Positions 8,073 through 17,872 of a DNA stretch of 64,000 bases are shown in pieces. Each line of letters opens with the position of its first letter. The stretch's first letter is position 1. Under the pieces are notes generated by a model, which saw nothing but the letters and a program-made list of their open reading frames with translations, did not search any database and had not been told where the DNA came from. The stretch is taken from contig NZ_JAQBOF010000019.1 of the NCBI RefSeq assembly GCF_028288185.1, forward strand, positions 124,001-188,000, written 5' to 3'. This DNA is from Mucilaginibacter sp. GTDB lineage: Bacteria > Bacteroidota > Bacteroidia > Sphingobacteriales > Sphingobacteriaceae. The position numbers and the translations under genes are program-made.

Positions 8073-8446
8073 GGTAATTCCTCAAGAATTTTAATGGTAA
8101 GCGGCTTATGGATGAAATGAGTGATGTATTTATTGTCTGATGATCTTTTTATATCTGTAGGATCAAAAGATGATGACAATAAAAATATTTTTATGCTGTT
8201 TTTATCAATATTTAATTTATCGTAAGCCTCTAAAAATTCAAAGCCACTCATTACCGGCATCCTGATATCTAAAAAAATAACATCGGGTTTTACAGAGCCA
8301 TTGCCCAGCATCTTGATGGCTTCTGTCGGCGATTCGGTTACAATAATATTTTCGGCAAACTTGCTGCTCTCCAATAGCCGACGTGTGACGAAATTATCTA
8401 TGTAATTGTCATCAACTAGCAGGCATGTTTGATAAGATGCAGTCAT
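8069..8446 (-). CDS. Stand-alone response regulator receiver protein
   Basis: 125 aa, a complete receiver domain with no output domain. The acidic pocket Asp12-Asp13, phospho-acceptor Asp60 (IFLDIRMP), the Ser91-93 switch region and Lys114 (HKPL) are all present, so phosphorylation should be possible. No histidine kinase is adjacent. It may act as a shuttle or protein-protein switch. It overlaps the downstream GlcNAc kinase-like gene by 4 nt, an unusual pairing. Confidence 0.9.
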   Translation of the reverse strand: MTASYQTCLLVDDNYIDNFVTRRLLESSKFAENIIVTESPTEAIKMLGNGSVKPDVIFLDIRMPVMSGFEFLEAYDKLNIDKNSIKIFLLSSSFDPTDIKRSSDNKYITHFIHKPLTIKILEELP

Positions 8447-8474
8447 TATGCATCAAAAATAACTAAATATTTGA

Positions 8475-9797
8475 TTATTGGATACTTATGTTGTTAGTAA
8501 TTTGCTTTAACGTTATTTCTGCCACTTTGGATTGGTATTGCGCAGCAAAAAATGTGGATTGTGCATCTAAGTAATTCCTTTGCGCTTCGCGGATCTCTAA
8601 CGGGGTTATCGTTCCTATTTTATACTTATCCAGCGATATTTCGAGGTTACGTTTAGCTATAGCTACGTTTGATTGTCCCAGCCTTATCAAATCAAGGCCC
8701 GATAAATAACTTACATATAAGTTATTAATTTGTGCCTCTACATTTAACCGGCTTTGCTTTATATCAATAACCGCATTATCAATCTGTATTTTGGCATTGC
8801 GCTCTTTACGGGTTTGGTTAAAGCCATCAAAAATATTTATTGAAGCAGTAAGGCCGTAGTTTAAGCCATGTACATCCTGCTGCTGGGTAAAGCCTGCAGG
8901 TGTTTTACTATTGCTCCAGGCGTAACCCGCGTTTACACCTACTACGGGGTAACGTGTGGCTTGCACTTGTTTTAAGTTAATATCAGCAATACGCTTGTTT
9001 ATTTGTGCCGATATAATAGTTGGGTTTTGCGTTTGCGCACTGGCAATAATATCGCCTAAAACCATTTTGCTATCTACAACTATGGTATCGGCTACGGTAA
9101 AATCGGTTTGCAGATCGCGCACCAACAGTTGATTAAGCTTTATTTTTGATGCCTTGAACGTCTGTTGTAGTTTTAATAGGGTAGCGGTATCGGTATTTAA
9201 ATTTACCTGCGCATTTAATACATCCAAACGCGAGACGGTCCCTACGCTAAACTTATCGCTGGCATATTTTAATTGCGTATGCGAAATGGCAATGGCACCG
9301 TTTTGCGCTTTTATTTGCTCGTTTTGGTTAATCAGATCGTAATAGGTTAATATTACATCGCCGGTGGTGCTTAACACGGTATCGTGCGTGGTTACCGCGC
9401 TCAACTCATTTAATTGTTTAAGCTGATCATAATTGGCAAACATAGAGAACCCATTAAAAATGGTCCAGTTAAGGTTTGGGCCATAACTTAAACTGCTGTT
9501 TTTAGCACTGGGTATGGTAACTGTTGTACCGTCTGACTTTGTTTGAACAATATGCTGCCTGCTGTTGTTTTGTGTAAAATTACCCGTAACTACCGGTAAA
9601 AACCCGGCGTTACCAATGGTAACATTATTTTGTGCTATGTCTTTATTGTTTTTAGCCAATACAATGTTATAGTTGTTTTTTAAAGCTATTTCAACGGCTT
9701 CCCTTAGCGTTAATAAAGGCGCATTTTGTGCTTTAACAGTGGCAATAACTGCCATATAGCAAAACAGCAAGCAAGCTAATTTTTTAAGTTTCATCAT
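8475..9797 (-). CDS. TolC family outer membrane efflux protein
   Basis: 440 aa with an N-terminal signal peptide (KLACLLFCYMAVIATVKAQ). Two OEP repeats of the trimeric channel-tunnel fold are recognisable, with typical helical motifs LTLREAVEIALKNNYNI near the start and LEISLDKYKIGTITPLEIREAQ near residue 395. It forms the outer membrane exit duct of a tripartite pump. It is the last gene of the marR-adaptor-pump-TolC operon, 3 nt after the pump gene. Confidence 0.93.
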   Translation of the reverse strand: MMKLKKLACLLFCYMAVIATVKAQNAPLLTLREAVEIALKNNYNIVLAKNNKDIAQNNVTIGNAGFLPVVTGNFTQNNSRQHIVQTKSDGTTVTIPSAKNSSLSYGPNLNWTIFNGFSMFANYDQLKQLNELSAVTTHDTVLSTTGDVILTYYDLINQNEQIKAQNGAIAISHTQLKYASDKFSVGTVSRLDVLNAQVNLNTDTATLLKLQQTFKASKIKLNQLLVRDLQTDFTVADTIVVDSKMVLGDIIASAQTQNPTIISAQINKRIADINLKQVQATRYPVVGVNAGYAWSNSKTPAGFTQQQDVHGLNYGLTASINIFDGFNQTRKERNAKIQIDNAVIDIKQSRLNVEAQINNLYVSYLSGLDLIRLGQSNVAIAKRNLEISLDKYKIGTITPLEIREAQRNYLDAQSTFFAAQYQSKVAEITLKQITNNISIQ

Positions 9798-9800
9798 TGC

Positions 9801-12800
9801 CTATTCGTTTTCAATAGTTTTTACTTTTCTCTTTTTCTTTGTTGATGTTTCTGCAGGATCTTCCGCATCAGGGTCATGACGCACTTTTGAAGCAATAAGC
9901 ACATACATCATCGGGATAACATATAAAGTTAACACCAACGAGAATAACATTCCGCCAATAATTACGATACCTAATGATACCCGGCTTTTTGCACCGGCAC
10001 CCAATGCCAATGCAATAGGCACTGAGCCCAGTACAACCGCCATACTAGTCATTAATATTGGGCGCAAACGCGCGGTAGCAGCTTCAACAACAGCTTCGTA
10101 TTTAGCTAAGCCATGCTCCATACGCTGGTTGGCAAACTCAACAATTAATATACCATTTTTGGTTACCAAACCTACCAGGGTTATAATACCTATCTCGCTA
10201 AAAATGTTTAATGTTTGGTCAAATAACCACAATGATAGAAACGCCCCCGCAACCGCTAGCGGCACGGTAAGCATAACGATAACCGGGTCTTTAAAGCTTT
10301 CAAACTGGGCGGCCAACACCAGGTAGATCAATAACAGCGCGAAGATGAAGGCGTACATAATGTTAGAAGCACTCTCGGCAAAATCCCTTGATGCACCGCT
10401 TAATTCTGTACTAAAAGTCTCGTCCAATTGTTCTTTGGCAATCCGGTTCATTTCGTTAATACCGTCGCCCACCGTATGCCCCGGCGATAAATTTGCCGAA
10501 AACGTGGCCGACTTAAACCTGTTAAAATGGAATATAGCCGGTGGTGTAGCATCTTCATCAACCTTAACCACGTTATCCAACTGTATTAGTTTACCAACGT
10601 TGTTACGTACATAAATAGTTTTCAAGTCCAGCGGCTGATCGCGGTTGGCCCTATCGGCCTGGGCTATTACCTGGTATTGCTTACCATTTAACAAGAAATA
10701 GGCTAAACGGCCATTACTATAATATAACTGCAGCGTTTGCGCGATATCTGATACCGATACGCCCAGATCGCGAGCACGGGCACGATCTGTAACTACTCTT
10801 AACTCGGGCTTGGTAAATTTTAAATTCACATCCGGCGTTAAAAAAACCGGGCTTTTACTCACCTCGGCAAAAAATGCGGGCAGTACTTTACGGATCTTTT
10901 CAAAATCCTGGTTCTGTATTACAAACTGCACCGGCGCACCGCTTTTGGCACCGCCGCCACCGGCACTTATAGTCTGTTCCTGCTGCACATTTACCCGTGC
11001 ATCGGGCATACGGCTTACTTTTTTGGTTAGCCAATCGGCAATATCCTGTTGTGATCGTTTCCTTTCGCCTGGTGGTACCAAACCAATACGGCCAAAACCA
11101 CTATTTACAGCGCCATTACCACCGCCACCTGCGGCTATGATCTCCAGGTTTACATTCGCTTCGGGTATGGAGTCGGCTATCATATTGGATAAGTTATCCA
11201 TATACCTCGTCATATATTCGTATGATGCTCCTTCTGCGCCGGTTACGCCATATCGCAGCATGCTTTTATCATCAAGCGGGGCCAACTCAGATTTGATCAC
11301 TTTGTTAAGCCCTATAATTATACCAACCGATGCTACCAGGATGACTATTGCTATCCACCTGCGCTTCATAAAGTCAACCAGTGTTTCCGTGTAGGCATTG
11401 GTCATTTTTACAAAGAATGGCTCGGTGCGTTCGTAAAACTTTGATTTTTTTGAGTCCTTACGGATCAACTTAACGTTAAGCATCGGGGTTAATGACAGTG
11501 ATACAAATGCCGATATCAATACCGACCCCGCAACTACTACCGCAAATTCGCGGAACAATCGCCCTGTAAATCCTTGTAAAAACACAATGGGTAAAAACAC
11601 TGCTGCCAACGTAATGGAGGTTGATACTACTGCAAAGAAGATCTCGGCCGAGCCTTCAAAAGCGGCTTTACGGATCTCCATCCCAGCCTCTACTTTTTTG
11701 TAGATATTCTCCGTTACCACAATACCATCATCAACCACCAGCCCCGTGGCGAGGACTATCCCCAACAACGATAATATATTAATGGAATAGCCAAAAACAT
11801 ACATGATAAAGAATGCCCCTATCAATGATACCGGTATATCAATTAACGGCCTGAAAGCTATGAGCCAATCTCTAAAGAAGAGGTAAATAATAATTACCAC
11901 CAGTATAAATGATATGCCCAGCGTTTCTTCAACCTCGGTAATAGATTGATTAATGAACTGGGTATTATCTGTTAATACTTTTACGTGGATATCGGGCGGC
12001 AGGTCCTTCTTTAATTGTTCAAACCTTTTATAAAAGTCTTTAGCTATTTGTACATAATTTGCGCCGGGTTGCGGCACAATGGCTAATGCCACCTGCAATA
12101 CACCGCCTTCTTTAAACGCCGTTTCCTCATTGGCTGATCCCAGTACCGCGTAACCTACATCGCTTAACCTAATAACCCGGTTACTATCGGCACGGATAAT
12201 TAAGTTGTTAAACTCTTTTTCGGTACTCATTTTACCAATAGCACGGATGATGAGTTCGGTATTATTACCTTCAATTTTACCGGCAGGCAGCTCTACGTTC
12301 TCTTTATTTAAAGCATCGGTAATATCACTCGCGGCTAATCCTAATGATGATAGTTTAGCAGGATCTATCCATAAACGCATGGCATACTGCCGCTGACCTT
12401 GTATATTAATGGAGCTTACACCGGGTATAGTTTGCAGGCCTTCCTGTAATACGTTTTCTGCATAATCATCAACCTGGGTTATGTTACGCTTGTCGCTGGT
12501 TACAGATACAGTGATAATGTTATCAGCGTTGGCATCAGCCTTGGTAACTACCGGTGGGGCGTTAATGTCCTGCGGTAGCTGACGCTGTGCCTGGCTCACT
12601 TTATCGCGCACGTCATTAGCGGCGGTTTCCAGGTCGGCATCCAGATCAAACTCAACCGTGATATTACTTGAACCAACCGAGCTTTGCGATGATATGTTAC
12701 GGATACCCGGTACACCATTAATGGCTTTCTCTAATGGCTCGGTAATTTGCGATTCAATTACATCGGCGTTAGCACCCGAGTAACTGGTACTAACGGATAT

Positions 12801-12932
12801 AATTGGCGGATCTACCGAAGGGAAATCACGGATACCTAAAAAACTGTAGCCTATAATACCAAATACAACAATTACAATAGACATAACTGTTGCCAATACC
12901 GGCCTTTTTATACTAACTGAGGATAAACTCAT
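9801..12932 (-). CDS. RND family multidrug efflux transporter, AcrB/MexB type
   Basis: 1043 aa, full length. Proton-driven inner membrane pump that takes drugs from the periplasm and passes them through the adaptor and TolC. The N-terminal segment RPVLATVMSIVIVVFGIIGY is the first membrane helix; the paired acids Asp401-Asp402 in GLVVDDGIVVTEN (TM4) are the proton-relay residues. Two large periplasmic loops and the second half with GIGIITLVGLVTKNGILIVE-like sequence (TM10) follow. The tail is rich in Lys and Glu. Substrate range cannot be told from sequence. Located between adaptor and TolC genes on one transcript. Confidence 0.96.
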   Translation of the reverse strand: MSLSSVSIKRPVLATVMSIVIVVFGIIGYSFLGIRDFPSVDPPIISVSTSYSGANADVIESQITEPLEKAINGVPGIRNISSQSSVGSSNITVEFDLDADLETAANDVRDKVSQAQRQLPQDINAPPVVTKADANADNIITVSVTSDKRNITQVDDYAENVLQEGLQTIPGVSSINIQGQRQYAMRLWIDPAKLSSLGLAASDITDALNKENVELPAGKIEGNNTELIIRAIGKMSTEKEFNNLIIRADSNRVIRLSDVGYAVLGSANEETAFKEGGVLQVALAIVPQPGANYVQIAKDFYKRFEQLKKDLPPDIHVKVLTDNTQFINQSITEVEETLGISFILVVIIIYLFFRDWLIAFRPLIDIPVSLIGAFFIMYVFGYSINILSLLGIVLATGLVVDDGIVVTENIYKKVEAGMEIRKAAFEGSAEIFFAVVSTSITLAAVFLPIVFLQGFTGRLFREFAVVVAGSVLISAFVSLSLTPMLNVKLIRKDSKKSKFYERTEPFFVKMTNAYTETLVDFMKRRWIAIVILVASVGIIIGLNKVIKSELAPLDDKSMLRYGVTGAEGASYEYMTRYMDNLSNMIADSIPEANVNLEIIAAGGGGNGAVNSGFGRIGLVPPGERKRSQQDIADWLTKKVSRMPDARVNVQQEQTISAGGGGAKSGAPVQFVIQNQDFEKIRKVLPAFFAEVSKSPVFLTPDVNLKFTKPELRVVTDRARARDLGVSVSDIAQTLQLYYSNGRLAYFLLNGKQYQVIAQADRANRDQPLDLKTIYVRNNVGKLIQLDNVVKVDEDATPPAIFHFNRFKSATFSANLSPGHTVGDGINEMNRIAKEQLDETFSTELSGASRDFAESASNIMYAFIFALLLIYLVLAAQFESFKDPVIVMLTVPLAVAGAFLSLWLFDQTLNIFSEIGIITLVGLVTKNGILIVEFANQRMEHGLAKYEAVVEAATARLRPILMTSMAVVLGSVPIALALGAGAKSRVSLGIVIIGGMLFSLVLTLYVIPMMYVLIASKVRHDPDAEDPAETSTKKKRKVKTIENE

Positions 12933-12942
12933 GATGGGCAGC

Positions 12943-14046
12943 TTATTTAATTACTTTAATAATTTTTAAAGGAACTTTAGGACGCATTTGTATAATGCCC
13001 GATATCACCACACTATCACCCGGCTTTAAGCCGCTGATGACCTGGATCTTTGTATCGGTACGCACATCTGTTTTTACAGGTTTTGCAACTGCCATGCCTT
13101 TATGATAAACATACACTACGCTGCCCTTCAGATCGGGCACTACACACTCAGTAGGCAGCATAATTGTTTTGGGTACTTGGTCGAGCGCCAGGTTGATCTT
13201 GGCAAAGGCACCCGCTTTAAGCAATCCTTGAGGGTTATCGGCCTTGGCGCGGATGGTAATGGTGCGCGAGTTTACATCAATAGATGGCTCTATAGCATAC
13301 ACAACCGCTTTAAATTTTTGCTGTGAGCTAGGTACTGTAAAGCTCACTTTGCTTCCTTTGTTAATCAGCGATAAATATTTTTCGGGAATCGAAAACGTAA
13401 TTTTAGCCGGATCAATATTTACCAGCGAAGCTATCGAGGTATTTGCTGATAGATACCCCCCCGGACTTACCGAACGCAAACCAATTGTACCTGAAAATGG
13501 CGCCCTAATCTCCGTCTTAGCTATTTGAGCTTTTATTACATCACTTTGCGCTTTTAACGTATTTAAGCCGGTAAGCGAGGTATCATACTCCTGTTGGCTT
13601 ATGGCCTCTTTTTGCAGCAATATTTTGTTACGGTATTCATTTTGTTTAGCTAATGCTATTTGATACTCGTTTTGCTTTAAAGCGGCCACCTGGTCAAGGG
13701 CATATACTTTAACCAATAGCTGCCCCTTACTAACATGCGACCCTTCTGTAAAATATATGCCGGTAATGTTGCCCGCTGTCTCGCTTATCAGGTTTACCTT
13801 TTCGTTAGCATCTATGGTACCGGTTATGTCAATATTGTTATCAAGTGTGGTATCTTTAACTATCATCAGCTTTACCGACACGGGGCCGTTACGGCCGCCG
13901 CCCTTACCTTTACTACCTTTGGGGTCGCCGTCTTTGCCTTTGGTAATTGCATCCCGTTTTTTGGCATTATCGCTAAATAGCTTATTGTAAAGTAAAACGC
14001 CGACCACCAATGCCAGCAAAATGAATATGTAATACCTGGTTTTCAT
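12943..14046 (-). CDS. RND efflux periplasmic adaptor (membrane fusion protein)
   Basis: 367 aa. A single N-terminal membrane anchor (YYIFILLALVVGVLLY) is followed by a Lys/Gly-rich linker, then the lipoyl-like half motifs (GNITGIYFTEGSHVSKGQLL and IRAPFSGTIGLRSVSPGGYL) that flank a short coiled-coil hairpin, then the beta-barrel and membrane-proximal domains. It links the RND pump to the TolC channel. Third in the marR-led order, 10 nt ahead of the pump gene. Confidence 0.94.
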   Translation of the reverse strand: MKTRYYIFILLALVVGVLLYNKLFSDNAKKRDAITKGKDGDPKGSKGKGGGRNGPVSVKLMIVKDTTLDNNIDITGTIDANEKVNLISETAGNITGIYFTEGSHVSKGQLLVKVYALDQVAALKQNEYQIALAKQNEYRNKILLQKEAISQQEYDTSLTGLNTLKAQSDVIKAQIAKTEIRAPFSGTIGLRSVSPGGYLSANTSIASLVNIDPAKITFSIPEKYLSLINKGSKVSFTVPSSQQKFKAVVYAIEPSIDVNSRTITIRAKADNPQGLLKAGAFAKINLALDQVPKTIMLPTECVVPDLKGSVVYVYHKGMAVAKPVKTDVRTDTKIQVISGLKPGDSVVISGIIQMRPKVPLKIIKVIK

Positions 14047-14060
14047 ATCGTGATAATAAA

Positions 14061-14516
14061 TTAGATGGTATAAGATGCAGATTCTTTAAATTGTTCTAAG
14101 TTGTCCCTCATTTTAGCTAATACGCTTTCAAATATTTCCATATCATGTGCTGACACGTTTTTTGAGGCGGACCGATTCATGTGTTCAAAAACTCTTATAA
14201 TGTGGGGTACAGCTTTTTTAGCTTTATCTGTTACACCTAACAAATGCTGCCGCCTGTCAGCAGAGTTAACTTGCCGGTATACAAAACCTTTCTCGGTAAG
14301 CTCATCAATAATCTTTACAATTATTGATTTGTCCTTGTCCAATTTTTCGGCAAGAGCTTTTTGTGTGAGTTCACCATCATAGAAACAAATAACCGTCAAG
14401 GGGTAATAATAACGGTTAATGTCTAAATGCGCCATGTGGTTGCCCAGCACAGTTAAATATGCCTTGCCTAAAACATTTAGCTTTCGCGATACAGGCTCAA
14501 TTAATTTCACTTTCAT
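14061..14516 (-). CDS. MarR family transcriptional regulator
   Basis: 151 aa winged-helix protein. The helix-turn-helix is around TQKALAEKLDKDKSIIVKII, and the wing has the family DRR element (NSADRRQHLLGVTDKAKKA). It heads the efflux operon, 14 nt before the adaptor gene, and is divergent from the M61 peptidase gene. By analogy with MarR/EmrR it most likely represses its own operon and is released by pump substrates; the 119-bp divergent region is where its operator should be. Confidence 0.93.
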   Translation of the reverse strand: MKVKLIEPVSRKLNVLGKAYLTVLGNHMAHLDINRYYYPLTVICFYDGELTQKALAEKLDKDKSIIVKIIDELTEKGFVYRQVNSADRRQHLLGVTDKAKKAVPHIIRVFEHMNRSASKNVSAHDMEIFESVLAKMRDNLEQFKESASYTI

Positions 14517-14635
14517 AAGTTAGATTTATAAAAGTAATTAGTTACAAAGTAAAATAGTTGCGTGTATCAACCATTTTACAACAATTTAATTACATTAGCC
14601 TATTAAGGCAAATAGTAAAATTTATACATTGCGCC

Positions 14636-16432
14636 ATGAAAAAAAGTATATCAGTTATTTTTTCTTTAATTCTACTTTGTATGGCTACCATTGCTAATGC
14701 TGCAGATAATACCAATATTACATATACCGTTTCCTTCGCCGAGGCACAAGCGCATTATGCTGATGTAGAAATGAAAGTTACCGGGTTAAAGCAAAACACC
14801 CTTGAACTTAAAATGCCCGTTTGGACACCCGGCTCATACCTGGTGCGCGAGTTTGCTAAAAACATTGAAACACTTAGCGTAACTGCCAATGGAAAGCCAC
14901 TTTACGCACAAAAAATCCGTAAAAATATATGGCAGCTTAATACCGAGGGTATTGCAAGCGTGATTGTTAAATACCGCATTTACGCTTTCGAAATTTCGGT
15001 ACGTACCAGTTTCATCGATGCATCGCACGCGTTTCTGTCATCGCCTGATATTTTTTTATATCCGGGCAATATGCTGCATGCGCCTGCAACCATACATATT
15101 ATCCCTTATAAAGGATGGAAAACCGTATCAACCAGTTTAGAAAAAGTTAATGGGGATGCGTTTACACGATACTCGCCTGATTTTGATATTTTGTTTGACT
15201 CGCCTATAGAGGTGGGTACACAGGATGTTTTTGGCTTTGATGTCGACGGCGTAAAATATGAGGTTGCAATGGTTGGCGGCGGCAAATATGATAAAGAAAG
15301 GCTTAAAAATGACCTTGCAAAAATTGTAGCCGAAGAGGTGGCCATTTTTGGTGAGAACCCAAACAAGCACTATACCTTTATTGTACATAATGCCTTAAAA
15401 GGAGGCGGCGGTTTAGAGCATTTAAGCTCAACAACGCTGGGTGGATCGCGTGATGCGTATGCAACCGAAGTTGGCTACCAAAATTTTTTAAGCCTGGCCG
15501 CGCATGAGCATTTTCATTTATGGAACGTTAAGCGCCTGCGCCCGATAGTATTAGGTCCATTTGATTATGATAACGAAAACTATACCACCAATCTATGGAT
15601 AGCCGAAGGCTTTACTGCCTATTACCAGGATATTATAGTGCGCCGCACCCAGCTTTATACACCGGATAACTACCTGGATGTTTTAGTAGATGACATTAAC
15701 CAACTAGAAAACATACCGGGTGCTAAAGTGCAAACGCTATCGCAATCAAGCTATGACGCGTGGATAAAGGCTTATAGACCTAATGAGAACTCGGTAAATA
15801 CCGGTATATCTTATTACACCAAAGGTGCCATAGTTGCCTTAATGCTCGACCTTGAGATTATTAATAACAGCAAAGGCAAAAGCTCATTAGATGATGTAAT
15901 GAAGTACATGTACAACGAGTATTACCAAACAAAAAAACGTGGTTATACCGATGCCGAGTTTAAACAGGGTCTTGAAAAATTTGTCGGTAAAAATCTTGAT
16001 GATTTTTATGCCAAATACATTAATGGTTTAACACAGGTACCTTATGATAAATATCTGGCGTATGCAGGGTATAAAACTACCAATACGCTGGCCGATAATA
16101 ACGAAGCATATTTAGGCATAACGCAAATACCGCTTACCTCCCGGGTAATTGTGGCAACGGTGCAACGCGGCAGTGCTGCCTGGATTGATGGCATAAACGT
16201 TAATGACGAAATAGTTGCCATTGATAACAAACCATTACCCGAAACAGCCAACATTATTGCCGACAAGAAACCCGGCGATAAAATTGAAGTAACCGTTATA
16301 CGCGATGGCCTGGCGGTAGTACTACCTGTAACATTATTAAAAAGCACCAAGGTAAAATATAAAATCGAAGAGCTGCCAAACGTTTCTGCTGAACAACTTG
16401 CAGTACGGAAGAAATGGTTATCGCTTAAATAA
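14636..16432 (+). CDS. M61 family metallopeptidase with PDZ domain
   Basis: 598 aa from the ATG at 14636, chosen because it starts a clear signal peptide (ISVIFSLILLCMATIANA); a longer TTG frame begins at 14558. The glycyl aminopeptidase-like catalytic site has HEHFH with His290, Glu291 and His294 as zinc ligands and base, and Glu324 (in IAEGFTAYYQD) as third ligand. A PDZ domain occupies about residues 505-585 (SAAWIDGINVNDEIVAID). Secreted to the periplasm or surface; specificity is unknown, though M61 enzymes favour N-terminal Gly or Ala. It has its own terminator. Confidence 0.93.
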   Translation: MKKSISVIFSLILLCMATIANAADNTNITYTVSFAEAQAHYADVEMKVTGLKQNTLELKMPVWTPGSYLVREFAKNIETLSVTANGKPLYAQKIRKNIWQLNTEGIASVIVKYRIYAFEISVRTSFIDASHAFLSSPDIFLYPGNMLHAPATIHIIPYKGWKTVSTSLEKVNGDAFTRYSPDFDILFDSPIEVGTQDVFGFDVDGVKYEVAMVGGGKYDKERLKNDLAKIVAEEVAIFGENPNKHYTFIVHNALKGGGGLEHLSSTTLGGSRDAYATEVGYQNFLSLAAHEHFHLWNVKRLRPIVLGPFDYDNENYTTNLWIAEGFTAYYQDIIVRRTQLYTPDNYLDVLVDDINQLENIPGAKVQTLSQSSYDAWIKAYRPNENSVNTGISYYTKGAIVALMLDLEIINNSKGKSSLDDVMKYMYNEYYQTKKRGYTDAEFKQGLEKFVGKNLDDFYAKYINGLTQVPYDKYLAYAGYKTTNTLADNNEAYLGITQIPLTSRVIVATVQRGSAAWIDGINVNDEIVAIDNKPLPETANIIADKKPGDKIEVTVIRDGLAVVLPVTLLKSTKVKYKIEELPNVSAEQLAVRKKWLSLK

Positions 16433-16447
16433 AACTATTACAAACGC

Positions 16448-16477
16448 AAAAGGCTCCCGATAAAACGGGAGCCTTTT
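16448..16477 (+). terminator. Intrinsic terminator after the M61 peptidase gene
   Basis: Perfect 12-bp stem AAAAGGCTCCCG/CGGGAGCCTTTT with a 6-nt loop, 16 nt past the M61 stop codon. Because it lies between convergent genes, it can also end the transcript of the small membrane protein at 16497-16652. Confidence 0.9.
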
Positions 16478-16496
16478 TGCATTTTCCAATGTGCTA

Positions 16497-16652
16497 TTAG
16501 AGTGCTGTCGGTCTTCTTATTAAGCCTATTAATAATGCAATTACTGCAATTACCAGCAATACGTGGATTATTCCACCTGCCGAATAAAGAAAGAAACCTA
16601 ACGCCCATCCTATTACCAGGATAACCGCTATGATATACAATAGTGAGTTCAT
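16497..16652 (-). CDS. Lmo0937 family small membrane protein
   Basis: 51 aa, read on the minus strand from ATG at 16652 to TAA at 16497. The peptide starts MNSLLYIIAVILVIGWALGF and ends RRPTAL; two hydrophobic segments are separated by LYSAGGIIH. This is the pattern of the Lmo0937/DUF5670 mini-membrane proteins, which are common in Bacteroidota and often respond to stress. Function unknown. It faces the M61 terminator and lies 188 bp from ku. Confidence 0.85.
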   Translation of the reverse strand: MNSLLYIIAVILVIGWALGFFLYSAGGIIHVLLVIAVIALLIGLIRRPTAL

Positions 16653-16839
16653 AATTTGTTGTTTTTAGTTAATGTTTTCATAGATGTAACTATTTATTCA
16701 AAACCAATGCCATTACTTGCCCACTAATTATTTTATTGATCAATAACTTAATAATCGGTATAAAAACATTCTTTTATGGAATAATCTATTACTCCACTGT
16801 TGTATTTATTAAACATTGTGTAGCAAAACCAATAAAGCG

Positions 16840-17610
16840 CTAAGCACCTTTTTTAGTTTTTAAACTTTCCATCAATTGATCATAAAGATCAGTGCCGGTT
16901 GTTTTATGCGGCTTTAATTTTTTAACGGTAGCGCGTTTTCCTTTTGATTTTGCCTTGATGATATTTAGCAATGAATCATTGTATTCATCTTTAAATTTAG
17001 ATACATCAAACTTTTCGGCATATTGGTCTATCAGTGCCAGGCCCATATCCAATTCTTTTTTGCTGATGGTCATATCCGCTGCAATGTTAAGATCATCCGT
17101 ATCACGTATTTCTTGGGCAAAGCGTATGCGGGTTACTACCAATATGTTTTTAACAGGGTGTACTATACAAAGGCTTTCGGTACTGCGCAATACAAAGCGG
17201 GCCAGCCCGGCTTTTTTTGATTTTACCAGGGCTTGCAATAAAAGGCCGTAAGCTTTATTGTTTTTGGTATCAGGCTCGGTATAATATGATGTTTCGTAAA
17301 ACATGGGGTTTACCTCATCAACATTTACAAAACTTTCTATAGTGATAACCTTGCTTTTTTCGGGTGCGGCATCCTCAAAGTCATGCTCATCTATTATTAT
17401 ATATTCATCATCCAGCTTATAGCCTTTTACAATTTTATCGTAGGGCACTTCTTTGTTCGTATGTTCATTTACACGCTGGTAACGTATGCGCGAATGGTCG
17501 CGGCTATCCAGCATATCAAAATCAAGCGAGCTGGTTTGCACCGCCGAAAACAATTTTACCGGTATACTTACCAAACCAAAACCAATTGAACCTTTCCAGA
17601 TAGATCTCAT
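16840..17610 (-). CDS. ku: Non-homologous end-joining protein Ku
   Basis: 256 aa, typical for bacterial Ku, a homodimeric ring that binds DNA double-strand ends. The family start MRSIWKGSIGFGLVSIPVKL, the YQRVNEHTNKEV segment near residue 45 and the FYETSYYTEPD block near 105 are all recognisable. The C-terminus is a short Lys-rich tail that in other Ku proteins contacts LigD and DNA. Its usual partner ligase LigD is not in the window. The gene has no co-directional neighbour nearby. Confidence 0.95.
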   Translation of the reverse strand: MRSIWKGSIGFGLVSIPVKLFSAVQTSSLDFDMLDSRDHSRIRYQRVNEHTNKEVPYDKIVKGYKLDDEYIIIDEHDFEDAAPEKSKVITIESFVNVDEVNPMFYETSYYTEPDTKNNKAYGLLLQALVKSKKAGLARFVLRSTESLCIVHPVKNILVVTRIRFAQEIRDTDDLNIAADMTISKKELDMGLALIDQYAEKFDVSKFKDEYNDSLLNIIKAKSKGKRATVKKLKPHKTTGTDLYDQLMESLKTKKGA

Positions 17611-17811
17611 AGCTAATGTTTTATTAAGCTATAACTGTAAGTGAGGGAAAAGGGTTTTAAATTGTTATAGCAAAACGGTTTTAACGCGGGCTAGTTAAAG
17701 ATCAAATAATAAAGAACACCGAATATCCAATGTTGAATAAAGAAGGAATTCGGGGTTCGATATTAATTTACTTCCTAACTTGACAACATTGCTCATAACT
17801 TTACCCTAAAC

Positions 17812-17839
17812 AAAAAAGCCACCCATCGGGCAGCTTTTT
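17812..17839 (-). terminator. Probable intrinsic terminator of the DUF6515-like gene
   Basis: AAAAAGC and GCTTTTT arms enclose ACCCATCGGGC-like sequence, 33 nt past the stop codon of the minus-strand gene at 17873. The stem is imperfect in its upper half. Confidence 0.5.
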
Positions 17840-17872
17840 ATTTGTTATTTATAGGTGCTAATTTTTTATTGC

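Noticed and set aside
10810-11394. Long plus-strand open frames within the RND pump gene
   Set aside because: They are antisense to a well-supported 1043-aa coding region; their Ser/Thr/Pro-rich translation is typical of shadow frames.
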